A stretch of DNA of 64,000 bases from a bacterium. GTDB lineage: Bacteria; Bdellovibrionota_C; UBA2361; RFPC01. Below are positions 43,180 through 51,526 of this stretch, piece by piece. The position numbers and the translations under genes are program-made. Within the stretch, counting starts at the first letter, position 1; each line of letters opens with the position of its first letter. The stretch lies in assembly GCA_030431715.1 (NCBI GenBank), contig JAUIIO010000009.1, forward strand, positions 62,001 to 126,000. The letters are read 5' to 3'. The notes under the pieces are model-generated. The model saw only the letters and a list, made by a program, of their open reading frames with translations, searched no databases and was not told the origin of the DNA.

Positions 43180-43447
43180 ACTGAGCACGCCCACCCAGAA
43201 GCATCGTGTGGCGCTAGGTTTGCAGTACGAAGATGGAGGGCAGGAGGCTCCGGTACTCTCAGTGAAGGGAGAGTATCTCCTAGCTGATGAGATTGTTAAG
43301 ATTGCGAGGAGGTATGGTGTTCCTGTTGTCGAGGATGAAGAGCTTGCCGGCGCTCTTCGTGGGCAGGAGCTTGATGAAGAGATTCCAGAAGAGCTCTACC
43401 ACGCGGTTGCTGTGGTTTTGCACTCCCTTGACGGCAATAAGGGGTAG
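43151..43447 (+). CDS. sctU: SctU C-terminal switch domain encoded as a separate protein
   Basis: Start at ATG 43151, six bases after GGAGG; the frame is open from 43106 inside the kinase. 98 residues. After a basic head (MFWKRKKKDRLS) comes TPTQKHRVALGLQYEDG, aligned to the family's NPTHYAVALKYD, then 'APVLSVKGEYLLADEIVKIA', 'GVPVVEDEELAGALRG' and 'EEIPEELYHAVAVVLHSL'. This is the whole cytoplasmic domain of FlhB/SctU that follows the cleavage site. Its Asn is lost and the PTH changed to PTQKH, so no self-cleavage can occur. An FlhX-like role is the alternative, but the truncated sctU upstream makes a split gene more likely. Confidence 0.88.
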   Translation: MFWKRKKKDRLSTPTQKHRVALGLQYEDGGQEAPVLSVKGEYLLADEIVKIARRYGVPVVEDEELAGALRGQELDEEIPEELYHAVAVVLHSLDGNKG

Positions 43448-43461
43448 TGAACCCCCTTTTT
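43441..43461 (+). terminator. Weak intrinsic terminator after sctU(C)
   Basis: GGGGT (43441) pairs with ACCCC (43451), followed by CTTTTT. The short 5-bp stem overlaps the stop codon. It fits the end of the T3S operon. Confidence 0.5.
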
Positions 43462-43466
43462 AGGCA

Positions 43467-43495
43467 TTGACCGTCCCTTTTATCTATTCAATATT
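43467..43495 (+). promoter_or_regulatory. Candidate promoter for the FHA gene
   Basis: TTGACC (43467), 17-base spacer, AATATT (43490). It lies about 45 bp before the FHA start and after the terminator, suggesting a separate transcript. Confidence 0.5.
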
Positions 43496-43539
43496 ACAGT
43501 GAGTTTAACGTTACCCACATTCTGTGGTACAAAGACCTT

Positions 43540-44553
43540 ATGAATAGCGGCATCATTTTAGAAGAAGTACACGCCGGTGGCGTAAAAGAGCTCAGGAGAC
43601 TAAATTCCGGTGAGCTTATTCTTGGGCGTGAACCTGACGATGGTCTGGCTCTCGGACATACGGCGATCTCAAGAGAACATGGAATTATTCAACGGGTACG
43701 CGCGCACTGGTTTTATAAAGACTTTGGCAGTACCAATGGTTCTTGGGTAAATGGCGAGAAGTGCCCGCCAGATGTCTGGTTTATCATTCGGCCTCGTGAC
43801 TATATTCAGCTCGCAGATGTCGTGTTGCGAGTTGTGCCCGAGGACGAGGCTGCTGGAGGTCAAGAGAGCAGCTCACTTGTCATTTTTTGCGATGGAAAAC
43901 AGACAGATGAGTTTCCATTACCTTCCTTCGGTCGTGCTCTTGTAATTGGAGGGAGTGAATCAGATCTCGATATTCGTGGTGATATCTATGATAAGCCTTC
44001 GCTTGTAGTCGAAAGACGGGGCGATAAGATTTGCGCCTATAACGTTGCCCGAGAGTATCCGCTCAGAAAGAATGGGGAAGAGGTCGTGGAGACTGTGGAC
44101 CTTACTGACCGAGATCGTCTTCATGTGGCTGAATATGAGGTTGTATTACACGATCCGGCATCGGCTGTGCAGCAAAATGTTACGAAAAAAGTCACCTCTG
44201 ATAGTGATGGAGGAGTGAGTCTTAAGAGTTGGGGGGATGATAACGCGACTCCAGATCTGGCTGCAGGGGGAAGTGCGCCTTCTCCTAGTGCTAGGCCGAT
44301 GGTGAACCCGCAGTTTGGCAAGGCTCCTGAGGAATCCCCTGAAGATCCAAGCTTTGATGAGACTGCCGCAATCGATCCAAATTATATGACATCAACACTA
44401 GGTAAGATAGATGGGCATCCTTCTACAAGGTTCGGTGTTGAAGATCATGGGGGATACAATTTTAGTTCCCACGAAGATAAGATAATTTTCTTTGTCGGCT
44501 TTGTCTTGCTGCTGGTTCTTATGCTGCTCGTTATCTGGTGGGTTCTCGTTTAG
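43540..44553 (+). CDS. Tail-anchored FHA-domain protein, possibly SctD-related
   Basis: A 337-residue protein. Residues about 1-105 are a canonical FHA domain with 'LILGREPDDG', 'ISREHGIIQ' and 'FGSTNGSWVNGE', which binds phosphothreonine peptides. Residues about 110-210 look like a second, degenerate FHA domain ('LVIGGSESDLDIRG'). A Ser/Pro/Asp-rich linker follows and one transmembrane helix closes the protein ('IIFFVGFVLLLVLMLLVIWW'), so both domains are cytoplasmic. SctD, the T3S inner ring, begins with a FHA domain before a helix and a periplasmic part; here the periplasmic part is absent. Either a truncated SctD relative or a signalling protein. Confidence 0.8.
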   Translation: MNSGIILEEVHAGGVKELRRLNSGELILGREPDDGLALGHTAISREHGIIQRVRAHWFYKDFGSTNGSWVNGEKCPPDVWFIIRPRDYIQLADVVLRVVPEDEAAGGQESSSLVIFCDGKQTDEFPLPSFGRALVIGGSESDLDIRGDIYDKPSLVVERRGDKICAYNVAREYPLRKNGEEVVETVDLTDRDRLHVAEYEVVLHDPASAVQQNVTKKVTSDSDGGVSLKSWGDDNATPDLAAGGSAPSPSARPMVNPQFGKAPEESPEDPSFDETAAIDPNYMTSTLGKIDGHPSTRFGVEDHGGYNFSSHEDKIIFFVGFVLLLVLMLLVIWWVLV

Positions 44554-44565
44554 TTTTCGATAGCT

Positions 44566-45627
44566 TTACGAGCTGCTTCTTTTTCTCGGGAGCTCTACTC
44601 TCATTCGAAGAAAATTATCTCTTTGTTGGTACTGTATCTGAGTGCGGTACGTCGAAGCGATTTTTTGCGCCGCTATCAATCCGGTAGGGACACTGGTGCT
44701 TTCAGGAAGGGGGGTATCTTCTGGAATCTGTATTTCTTCACGAAGGAGTGTGGTAGCTGGATCTCCTCGTGTTTCTGGTATGAATTGAAGTGATTCAGCT
44801 TCAAGCGAGAGCATGACTCCTGGGCCAGTATCTTGAGTTGTGAGCGCAATCTCTCCACCTGGTCCCACGTAGCGCGCAGCATGAAGTGCCATATAGCTTA
44901 CAAGTTGTAGGATGTGTCCTTCTCTTAGCGCAAGGGTCCCGTCAACTTTCATTTGAATTTTAATCGATATGTTAGCAGGAAGGAGAAAATCAAAACACTC
45001 TGTCAGGGTCGTCATTGATGCACTCAATTGACACTCTGCCGGTTGCTCTTCGATCTTTTCCGCCATTCTAAGGAGCGGAGAGATAAGAATGCCACTTGAG
45101 GTTGTTTTGAGCACAGAGAGTCCAATGCTCATAGCATGCAGGGCGAATACTTCGAGTCTCTTTGACTGTTGTAGTAGACTATCAAGGTGAGCTCTTGTGC
45201 TGAGGTCCAGAATAGTAATCGCATATCCATATGCACTGGCCGTTTGTCCGGTGAGTGTTGTGGTGTGTACCCTTGCAGGAAATGTTTGTTGGTTAAACCT
45301 TCGTAGGAGAACCTCACCTTCTGTCGTAAGGCTTGAGTCAGAACGTTGAACACTCGGATCATTGAGAGCGCTGGTGTGCGCCTGAAGTATGGGGTGAATG
45401 ATATCTCGTATGTAGGCATGCTCCTCATCGGGGAGCTTCTCAGAGTAGGAATTTCCAACTTCATTTAGAGATTTTCCTTCTTTTGCCTTTGAGATGCCCA
45501 AGATCTTCTTAGCAGAGGTGTTACTGTAAAGGTATGCCCCATCTGCGCGAAAGAGTACGATACCGTCATTGATATGCTCAAATGAGGGAAAGAATTCTGA
45601 ATACTGTGCCAGTGCGGAGTCTGTCAT
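44566..45627 (-). CDS. PAS domain protein with degenerate histidine-kinase core
   Basis: A 353-residue protein. The N-terminus is a PAS domain ('EHINDGIVLFRADGAYLYSN', 'KKILGISKA'), a helical linker spans residues about 150-205, and the rest resembles a HATPase. The N-box that should read LxNLxxNAxxA is 'LVSYMALHAARYV', with Asn replaced by His, and the G1 box is only 'DTGPGVML'. No clear phospho-accepting His box was found. It looks like a kinase-derived sensor that may not bind ATP. It converges on the FHA gene and its start faces the LPS operon. Confidence 0.6.
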   Translation of the reverse strand: MTDSALAQYSEFFPSFEHINDGIVLFRADGAYLYSNTSAKKILGISKAKEGKSLNEVGNSYSEKLPDEEHAYIRDIIHPILQAHTSALNDPSVQRSDSSLTTEGEVLLRRFNQQTFPARVHTTTLTGQTASAYGYAITILDLSTRAHLDSLLQQSKRLEVFALHAMSIGLSVLKTTSSGILISPLLRMAEKIEEQPAECQLSASMTTLTECFDFLLPANISIKIQMKVDGTLALREGHILQLVSYMALHAARYVGPGGEIALTTQDTGPGVMLSLEAESLQFIPETRGDPATTLLREEIQIPEDTPLPESTSVPTGLIAAQKIASTYRTQIQYQQRDNFLRMRVELPRKRSSS

Positions 45628-45676
45628 GAGCTCTACGTTATGATGATTCGCGTGTTCTTGAAAGATACCTCTCCGG

Positions 45677-45705
45677 TTGACCTTTTGGTAGCCTTAATAT
45701 ACTAA
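45677..45705 (+). promoter_or_regulatory. Candidate promoter upstream of the LPS core operon
   Basis: TTGACC at 45677 followed by TATACT after 15 bases or TACTAA after 17. It lies in the divergent gap between the PAS gene and the epimerase gene, ahead of the 19-bp repeats. Confidence 0.35.
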
Positions 45706-45748
45706 TATTACAAGTGTTTATTGAGCTTTGGGACATGGGTCGCCGGGC

Positions 45749-45805
45749 ACAGTGTCCAATTTGCCGTACAGTGTCAATTTTGGCGTACGGGGTCAGTTGT
45801 GGTCT
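45749..45805. repeat. Three tandem 19-bp direct repeats
   Basis: ACAGTGTCCAATTTGCCGT (45749), ACAGTGTCAATTTTGGCGT (45768) and ACGGGGTCAGTTGTGGTCT (45787) follow head to tail; a partial TATAGTGTC lies at 45812. Copies 1 and 2 agree at 16 of 19. They end about 40 bp before the epimerase start. Could be regulator sites or a leftover IS end with multiple terminal repeats. Confidence 0.8.
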
Positions 45806-45844
45806 GCGGGCTATAGTGTCATGAGCCCTGGTGGGGAACAAGTT

Positions 45845-46789
45845 ATGAAATGTGTTGTAACCGGTGCTGCCGGTTTTATAGGTTCAACGCTTACTGAGCG
45901 TTTACTTGCAGATGGCCACACTGTGATCGGGATTGATTGTTTCACTGATTACTACGACATCGAAGTAAAGAGGGGCAACATTGCTGAGGCAAGTAAAAAT
46001 TCTGACTACACATTTATTGAAGGTAGTCTTCTTGAGCTCGATTTAAGCTCACTTCTTAGCGGAGCGCATTGGGTTTTTCATCAGGCTGCTCAGGCAGGTG
46101 TGCGCGCCAGTTGGGGTGAATACTTTCAGACGTATACTGATAACAATATCTTGGCGACGCAGAGACTTCTTGAAGCATCAAGAGCGCACGACTCTATAGA
46201 GAAGATAGTCTACGCCTCAAGCTCATCCGTTTATGGGAATGCTGAGACCCGTCCGACCCGAGAAGATCTTGTGCCACAACCTGTGAGTCCTTATGGGGTA
46301 ACAAAGCTTGCGGCAGAACATCTTATGAGTCTCTATGCCAGTGAGTTTCAAGTGCCAACCTCATCTCTAAGATATTTTACTGTTTTTGGGCCGAGACAAC
46401 GACCTGATATGGCATTTCATCGATTCATTCGCGCTGCTCTGAGCGGTGATGAAATAACGCTCTACGGCGACGGTGAGCAGTCTCGAGATTTTACCTACGT
46501 TGATGATATTGTTCAGGCCAATATTCTGGCGGCGGAGCGTGGGCCTGCAGGAAGTGTCTATAACGTAGGTGGTGGATCAATTGTTACTGTCAATGAGGTT
46601 CTTTCTTTTCTTCAGAACGAGATAGGAGAATTAAATATTAAAAGGTACGATCGTCAGGCCGGGGACGCCCGCCACACGAGCGCCTGCACCGATCGCGCAC
46701 GTGATGAGATAGGGTATTGCCCGCAAGTTTCGATTTATGACGGCATACGTCGGGAGATTGCATGGCTCAGGACTCGGCTTGAAAAATGA
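45845..46789 (+). CDS. NAD-dependent sugar epimerase/dehydratase
   Basis: Start at ATG 45845, where the Rossmann motif begins at once ('CVVTGAAGFIGSTLTERLL'); the longer frame to 45728 runs through the direct repeats. A 314-residue extended SDR with 'HQAAQAGVRASW', 'VYASSSSVYG', catalytic Tyr/Lys in 'SPYGVTKLAAEHL', 'RYFTVFGPRQRPDMAF' and 'GDGEQSRDFTYVDDIV'. It resembles UDP-glucuronate/UDP-glucose 4-epimerases and related nucleotide-sugar enzymes; the exact substrate cannot be set. First gene of the LPS-core operon; its stop overlaps the heptosyltransferase start. Confidence 0.88.
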   Translation: MKCVVTGAAGFIGSTLTERLLADGHTVIGIDCFTDYYDIEVKRGNIAEASKNSDYTFIEGSLLELDLSSLLSGAHWVFHQAAQAGVRASWGEYFQTYTDNNILATQRLLEASRAHDSIEKIVYASSSSVYGNAETRPTREDLVPQPVSPYGVTKLAAEHLMSLYASEFQVPTSSLRYFTVFGPRQRPDMAFHRFIRAALSGDEITLYGDGEQSRDFTYVDDIVQANILAAERGPAGSVYNVGGGSIVTVNEVLSFLQNEIGELNIKRYDRQAGDARHTSACTDRARDEIGYCPQVSIYDGIRREIAWLRTRLEK

Positions 46790-47796
46790 AAATCTTGCTC
46801 GTTCAGGTAAGCTTTCTTGGTGACGTTGTGCTTTCTACCCCAGTGATTCAGGCACTTCGAGAGCGGTATCCACAAGCTGAACTGTGGATGATGACTACAC
46901 CACTCGCTTCCGACTTGGTAAAAAGAGATCCCAATATCACTGGAGTCCTTTCGTTTGATAAGCGTAAGAAACATTCTGGCCTGAGGGGAACGATTGAATT
47001 TATTAAAGAGCTCCGTGCTCATAAGTTTGATAAAGTCTTTTCCCTGCATCGCTCTTTTCGTACTGCTTTGGTCTTATATTTGTCGGGTATTAAAGAACGC
47101 ATCGGTTATCGTCAGGCGAGGGGAGCGTTTCTTTATACCACACGAGTCGAACGAAGGAGTGATTCGCATGATGTTTTAAGGAATTTGAGTCTGCTTGATT
47201 CAGGATATTCGGAGCAAGATTCACCTCAACTCGCGCTTTATCCTCCATCTGAAAATGAAGTCTCAATACATATACGCAAACTTTTTGAGGACCCTCTTTA
47301 TTCTCCAGTGGTGCTCGTTCCGGGAAGTGTTTGGGCTACTAAGAGATGGCACTGGCAACGTTATCACGAGTTTGCAAGAGCGTTAACAGAGGAGCATGGT
47401 GAATCGGTTTGTATAAGTGGTGCGCCAGCAGAGCAGGAGGTATGTAGTCTTGTAGCTGACGGTCTCAATGTGGTTAATCTTGCTGGAAAAACATCGCTCG
47501 CAGATCTTCTCTATCTCTTTCAGAGAGCGAAGGCTGTTATCTGTAATGATAGTATGGCTTTACATATCGCTTCAGCTTTTAAAGTTCCTACGGTGAGTAT
47601 CTTTTGCGCTACTTCGCCCTCTTTTGGATTTGGACCATGGCGTAATCGGGCTGAAGTTGTTGAAAAAGAGGATCTCCCGTGCAAGCCTTGCCGTAGACAC
47701 GGAAGTAACATCTGTCCCACAGGGACAGAGAGTTGTATGCGTGATGTGAGTGCTGGGCAGGTTGAGAGTGCGTATCTTCGAGTGGTGGGTCAGTAA
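46786..47796 (+). CDS. waaF: Lipopolysaccharide heptosyltransferase, WaaF-like (GT9)
   Basis: A 336-residue GT9 GT-B enzyme: 'KILLVQVSFLGDVVLSTPVI' at the N-terminus, 'KVFSLHRSFRTALVLYLSGI', 'VVLVPGSVWATKRWHWQRY' at the second domain, and 'VICNDSMALHIASAFKVPTV' with a final SIFCATSPSFGFGP. Four Cys follow near the end (PCKPCRRHGSNICP), common in WaaF. It adds the second L-glycero-D-manno-heptose to the inner core on the cytoplasmic face. It overlaps the epimerase by 4 bp. Confidence 0.9.
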   Translation: MKILLVQVSFLGDVVLSTPVIQALRERYPQAELWMMTTPLASDLVKRDPNITGVLSFDKRKKHSGLRGTIEFIKELRAHKFDKVFSLHRSFRTALVLYLSGIKERIGYRQARGAFLYTTRVERRSDSHDVLRNLSLLDSGYSEQDSPQLALYPPSENEVSIHIRKLFEDPLYSPVVLVPGSVWATKRWHWQRYHEFARALTEEHGESVCISGAPAEQEVCSLVADGLNVVNLAGKTSLADLLYLFQRAKAVICNDSMALHIASAFKVPTVSIFCATSPSFGFGPWRNRAEVVEKEDLPCKPCRRHGSNICPTGTESCMRDVSAGQVESAYLRVVGQ

Positions 47797-47807
47797 GTAT
47801 TCATTCT

Positions 47808-48506
47808 ATGAAAATTAAAAAGTATAAAAATTATCTCTTTCATTCACGCGAAGAGCTTTCTTTAGAGCTTGCTGATGAATTAATTCTTCTTTTGCAACGT
47901 TCCCCTGAGAAACCATCGGGAACGCTTGCCGGGCGCTTTGGTGTTGTTCTTGGTTCGCTGTCTGGCATGGGAAAGGTCGCGATTAAAGGTTATCGCCGTG
48001 GGGGGATATTACGTTTTTTTATCCGGATGAGGTATTTGGCGCTTGGAAAGAGCCGTGCTGAACAGGAATTTGAATTTTTAGAGCGTGCTTCTGAGATTGG
48101 GTGCTCTGTGCCGCGTCCCCTTATTTCAGTCTCTCATGGCTGGCCACTTCAGCGAACATGGTTGGTTATGGAGGCTATCGAAAGTCATAGCACACTTGCT
48201 GATATCAGTGAACGTGATGTTTCACTCCTTTATCGTGTTATGCCGCAAGTGGCCGAAAATATCATGAAGCTTATTGAGCAAAAGATTTTTCACGTAGATC
48301 TTCACCCTGGAAATGTTTTGATAGCTGATAGTGGAAAAGCCTACATAATAGATTTCGATAAAGCGGGAACCTTTCATAAAAGTCGCTCCTTACTGCGCGA
48401 TAAGTATCTGTGTCGATGGCGAAGAGCTGTCATTAAGCATGAGTTGCCGGAAGTTCTCTCTGAGCTTTTGTCTGCTGAGTTAAGGAGGAAGCTTGATCCA
48501 AAGTAA
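47808..48506 (+). CDS. Kdo/lipopolysaccharide kinase-like protein (KdkA/WaaP fold)
   Basis: A 232-residue protein kinase-fold enzyme. 'MGKVAIKGYRRGGILRFFI' contains the ATP-binding Lys. 'FHVDLHPGNVLIADSG' is the catalytic loop with Asp and Asn, and 'AYIIDFDKAG' the metal-binding loop. The pattern and 'LAGRFGVVLGS' start fit 3-deoxy-D-manno-octulosonic acid kinase or inner-core heptose kinase, which phosphorylate LPS sugars. Both neighbours are heptosyltransferases, supporting this. Its 3' end overlaps the next gene by 14 bp. Confidence 0.85.
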   Translation: MKIKKYKNYLFHSREELSLELADELILLLQRSPEKPSGTLAGRFGVVLGSLSGMGKVAIKGYRRGGILRFFIRMRYLALGKSRAEQEFEFLERASEIGCSVPRPLISVSHGWPLQRTWLVMEAIESHSTLADISERDVSLLYRVMPQVAENIMKLIEQKIFHVDLHPGNVLIADSGKAYIIDFDKAGTFHKSRSLLRDKYLCRWRRAVIKHELPEVLSELLSAELRRKLDPK

Positions 48507-49605
48507 GGTGTTGCATTCACCCGTCGTACTGTCTCAGGGGCCGAGGATCCTTGTCATTTTGCTCGGAGCTCTGGGTGATATTGCTCGCGGTATTCGAATT
48601 TTAGCACCAATCAAGAACCGTTATCCGGAAGCCCATATCACATGGCTTGTAGAGAAAAAATGGAGCGACTTTTTGACACTCCACGATGATATAGATGCAC
48701 TCATCACATTTGAGAAAAAAAAATGGAGATCAAGTTTTCTAAATTTCTCTTCACAGATAAAACATATGCGTCAACGCAATGAAGGGTTCGATCTGACACT
48801 CGATCTCTCACGACATGCGAAGAGTGGTCTTTTGTCTTTCTTGAGTCGCTCGCGGCTTAGAATTGGGTTTCACCCCAAAAATGCAAAGGAGGGGAATCAC
48901 CTTTTTCAGAACGCTTACATCCCTGAAGTTGATAATTCCGTCTCCAAAGTCTTTCACTACGCGGAGTTTGCAACAGCGATAGGTGTTGTCTCTGCGGTAC
49001 AAGATATTCGTTCAAGCGGGCTTGCTCAATCGAAACTTCAAAGTCTTATGCGTGAACGTTTTTCAAATATTGCAGATGCGTCATCAATCGCTGTGGTACT
49101 TGGATCTTCATGGCCCTCTAAGGATTGGCATACCGAAGGGTATGTTCGTCTTCTCCGAGCTTTGCTTAAAGAAACAGAATATGAGGTTCTACTCTTAGGT
49201 GATCCCGGTAAGGCTGAGTTTGCCCGTTGGCTCAGAGACCAAGCTCCAAGTACAGAGAATCTGAGAAATCGTGTGCATGCTCTCGCAGGCGAAACCACAC
49301 TGCAGGAACTCACAGCTCTTCTCGATCATTCGCAGGTTGCTATTGGTCCAGATTCCGGACCTGGACATATTAGTTCTGCTGTCAGTACGCCATACGTTAC
49401 TCTTTTTGGTCCAACAGATCCTGAGCGTGTCGCTCCTTTTGGCTGTACAGATATGGTCATTCGTCAGAATATCGACTGTATGCCCTGTCATAAGAGAGTA
49501 TGTCCGGGAAGGCAACAGGTGTGTATGCAACTTCTTTCAGTTGATGATATCTTACAGAAGGTCTATCTTATTGGCCGTGGAGGGATGAGTTTTGATTACC
49601 AGTAA
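48493..49605 (+). CDS. Second GT9 heptosyltransferase
   Basis: Starts at TTG 48493, decided by AAGGAGG ending five bases upstream. 370 residues. GT9 motifs: 'ILVILLGALGDIARGIRI', 'VEKKWSDFLTLHDDIDAL', 'LDLSRHAKSGLLSFLSRS', 'VVLGSSWPSKDWHTEGYV' and 'VAIGPDSGPGHISSAVSTP'. The Cys-rich tail (DCMPCHKRVCPGRQQVC) resembles that of WaaF/RfaQ types. It may be the heptosyltransferase I (WaaC) or III. Overlaps kinase genes on both sides, showing a tightly coupled core operon. Confidence 0.87.
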   Translation: MIQSKVLHSPVVLSQGPRILVILLGALGDIARGIRILAPIKNRYPEAHITWLVEKKWSDFLTLHDDIDALITFEKKKWRSSFLNFSSQIKHMRQRNEGFDLTLDLSRHAKSGLLSFLSRSRLRIGFHPKNAKEGNHLFQNAYIPEVDNSVSKVFHYAEFATAIGVVSAVQDIRSSGLAQSKLQSLMRERFSNIADASSIAVVLGSSWPSKDWHTEGYVRLLRALLKETEYEVLLLGDPGKAEFARWLRDQAPSTENLRNRVHALAGETTLQELTALLDHSQVAIGPDSGPGHISSAVSTPYVTLFGPTDPERVAPFGCTDMVIRQNIDCMPCHKRVCPGRQQVCMQLLSVDDILQKVYLIGRGGMSFDYQ

Positions 49606-50605
49606 GCAAGAGTTATTTGATATTCTCGATAAGATTAAGTCCATTTCCGTAGCTGTTATGGGCGATCTTATGCTTGACCGATATGTCTGGGGACAAGTTG
49701 AGCGAATATCAGCTGAAGCGCCTGTTCCGGTTGTGCATATTCGTCGGACAGAAGATAGGCTCGGTGGTGCAGGAAATGCTGTTAAGAATCTCGTTTCTCT
49801 AGGAGTCAATGTCGACCTCAGTGGTGTAGTTGGTCCAGATGATGAAGGTAAACTTGTAGCCTCACTGCTCGATGAAGATGGTGTAAAGAGAGAGGGGCTT
49901 CTTGTTGATCCATCTCGACCGACAGTCATAAAGACTCGGGTGATTGCGCACTCTCAGCAGGTAGTACGAATTGACCGAGAAGATACTTCTCCAGTGGCTC
50001 CTGAAATGACCTCGCGCTTAATGGAGGTTGCTGAGAGACAGATTGCCGAAAACAATATTTACTTGCTCTCTGATTATGGAAAGGGAACAGTTACTCGGGA
50101 ATTTCTAGCGAAGCTTTCTGAGCTCCGGCAATCAAAGGGCGGTTCTATTCCGATTATCGTGGATCCGCACCCGGCGAATCATAATTATTATTCTAATATC
50201 ACTATCGCAAAACCAAACAAGAAAGAGGCCGAGGCCGCTTCAGGGATTGTTATTAAAGATCGCGCCTCTGCTCTTGAAGCAGGCAAGGTGCTTATCAAGC
50301 GCTGGAACGCTGACATGATGCTCATTACCCTAGGAGAAGATGGTCTGATGATACTCCCTTCACTTACTACAGATGCCATTTTCCTTGAAACGATGGCACA
50401 AGAGGTCTTTGATGTGAGCGGTGCGGGAGATACGGTCACCGCTGTTTTTTCAGCAGCGATGGCAGCGGGGGCAAGTCTTGCTGCGGCTGGAGATCTTGCC
50501 AATATCGCAGCTGGTATCGTTGTATCTGAGATAGGTACATCTCCAATTGAGTACAAGAGATTGCGTGAAACGATAGATCTTATGTCGTATGTGATGAACG
50601 AATAA
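49592..50605 (+). CDS. rfaE1: Heptose-7-phosphate kinase (RfaE/HldE kinase domain, stand-alone)
   Basis: Starts at TTG 49592, with GGAGGG upstream, overlapping the previous gene by 14 bp. 337 residues of PfkB/ribokinase fold: 'VAVMGDLMLDRYVWGQVERI', 'RLGGAGNAVKNLVSLGVNV', 'YLLSDYGKGTV', 'IIVDPHPANHNYY', 'ITLGEDGLMIL' and the catalytic 'DVSGAGDTVTAVFSAAMA'. It phosphorylates heptose-7-phosphate at O-1 in ADP-heptose synthesis. The C-terminal adenylyltransferase domain found in enterobacterial HldE is absent, so a separate HldE2 must exist elsewhere. Confidence 0.93.
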   Translation: MITSKQELFDILDKIKSISVAVMGDLMLDRYVWGQVERISAEAPVPVVHIRRTEDRLGGAGNAVKNLVSLGVNVDLSGVVGPDDEGKLVASLLDEDGVKREGLLVDPSRPTVIKTRVIAHSQQVVRIDREDTSPVAPEMTSRLMEVAERQIAENNIYLLSDYGKGTVTREFLAKLSELRQSKGGSIPIIVDPHPANHNYYSNITIAKPNKKEAEAASGIVIKDRASALEAGKVLIKRWNADMMLITLGEDGLMILPSLTTDAIFLETMAQEVFDVSGAGDTVTAVFSAAMAAGASLAAAGDLANIAAGIVVSEIGTSPIEYKRLRETIDLMSYVMNE

Positions 50606-50617
50606 ATCAAAGATAAT

Positions 50618-51523
50618 ATGGGACAGACAGATTCATCTACAAGCAGGAGTATGACCGGATTTGGTCGAGAGGTTGTTGAAGGTGAGGGCGTTGCACTTGA
50701 GGTAGAGATACGTTCTGTGAATAGTCGCTATCTGGATCTTTCCTTTCGGTTGCCGAAGAGTTACCAGCGCTTTGAACCTATGTTGCGTGAGGTTGTTGCT
50801 GAAAAACTTTCGCGTGGTCGAGTAGAGGTTACTATTAATCGCACCGTTACCAGTGCGGAGTATTCAGTCCGATTTGATAGTACCTTAGCTGAAGAATATC
50901 TCCGATTGGGAAAAGAATTTCTTGCTCAGAAAGGTCTCTGGACTTCCGAGATTGAGAGAGAATTTGCACAGCAAGTCTGTCTACGAAGAGAGGTTCTTGA
51001 CCGAGATGAAGAGAGTCTTGATGAGGAAAAAGAGCAGATTTTGCTTCGGAAAAGTGTTGAGCAGTGTGTAGCAAAACTGGTTGCGATGCGTATCGTCGAG
51101 GGCAAGGCTCTCGCACAAGATATTCAAGAGCGATTTGACTCTGTGAAAATAAATGCAGAAAGCATAGGCAAACGTATTAAGGAGAAGGAGTCGATTCTTG
51201 GTTCACGCTTAAAGGAAAAGATGGAGAAAGTCCTTAAAGAACATGCTTTAGACGAACAAAGGCTCGCACTGGAGGTCGCACTTCTTATTGAAAAATCTGA
51301 TATTAGTGAAGAGCTCACTAGAATTGAAAGTCATCTTTCCCAGGTTGAGGACGTTTTTCAGCGTCATCCGCACGGGCGAAAAATTGAATTCTTGTTGCAA
51401 GAACTCGGACGAGAGTTTAATACGGTCGCTTCAAAGGCTCAGGATGCTCAGATAAGTCAGATCGTCATAGATGTGAAAGCGAGCTTAGAAAAGATTAAAG
51501 AGCAGATTCAAAACGTTGAGTAA
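50618..51523 (+). CDS. yicC: YicC family endoribonuclease
   Basis: A 301-residue protein. The N-terminal 'SMTGFGREVVEGEGVALEVE' and 'SVNSRYLDLSFRLPKSY' plus C-terminal 'HPHGRKIEFLLQELGREFNT' and 'KAQDAQISQIVIDVKASLEK' define the YicC/YloC family. E. coli YicC is a metal-dependent RNA endonuclease acting on the small RNA RyhB. It is 3 bp before gmk, the conserved yicC-gmk order. Confidence 0.95.
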   Translation: MGQTDSSTSRSMTGFGREVVEGEGVALEVEIRSVNSRYLDLSFRLPKSYQRFEPMLREVVAEKLSRGRVEVTINRTVTSAEYSVRFDSTLAEEYLRLGKEFLAQKGLWTSEIEREFAQQVCLRREVLDRDEESLDEEKEQILLRKSVEQCVAKLVAMRIVEGKALAQDIQERFDSVKINAESIGKRIKEKESILGSRLKEKMEKVLKEHALDEQRLALEVALLIEKSDISEELTRIESHLSQVEDVFQRHPHGRKIEFLLQELGREFNTVASKAQDAQISQIVIDVKASLEKIKEQIQNVE

Positions 51524-51526
51524 GAT

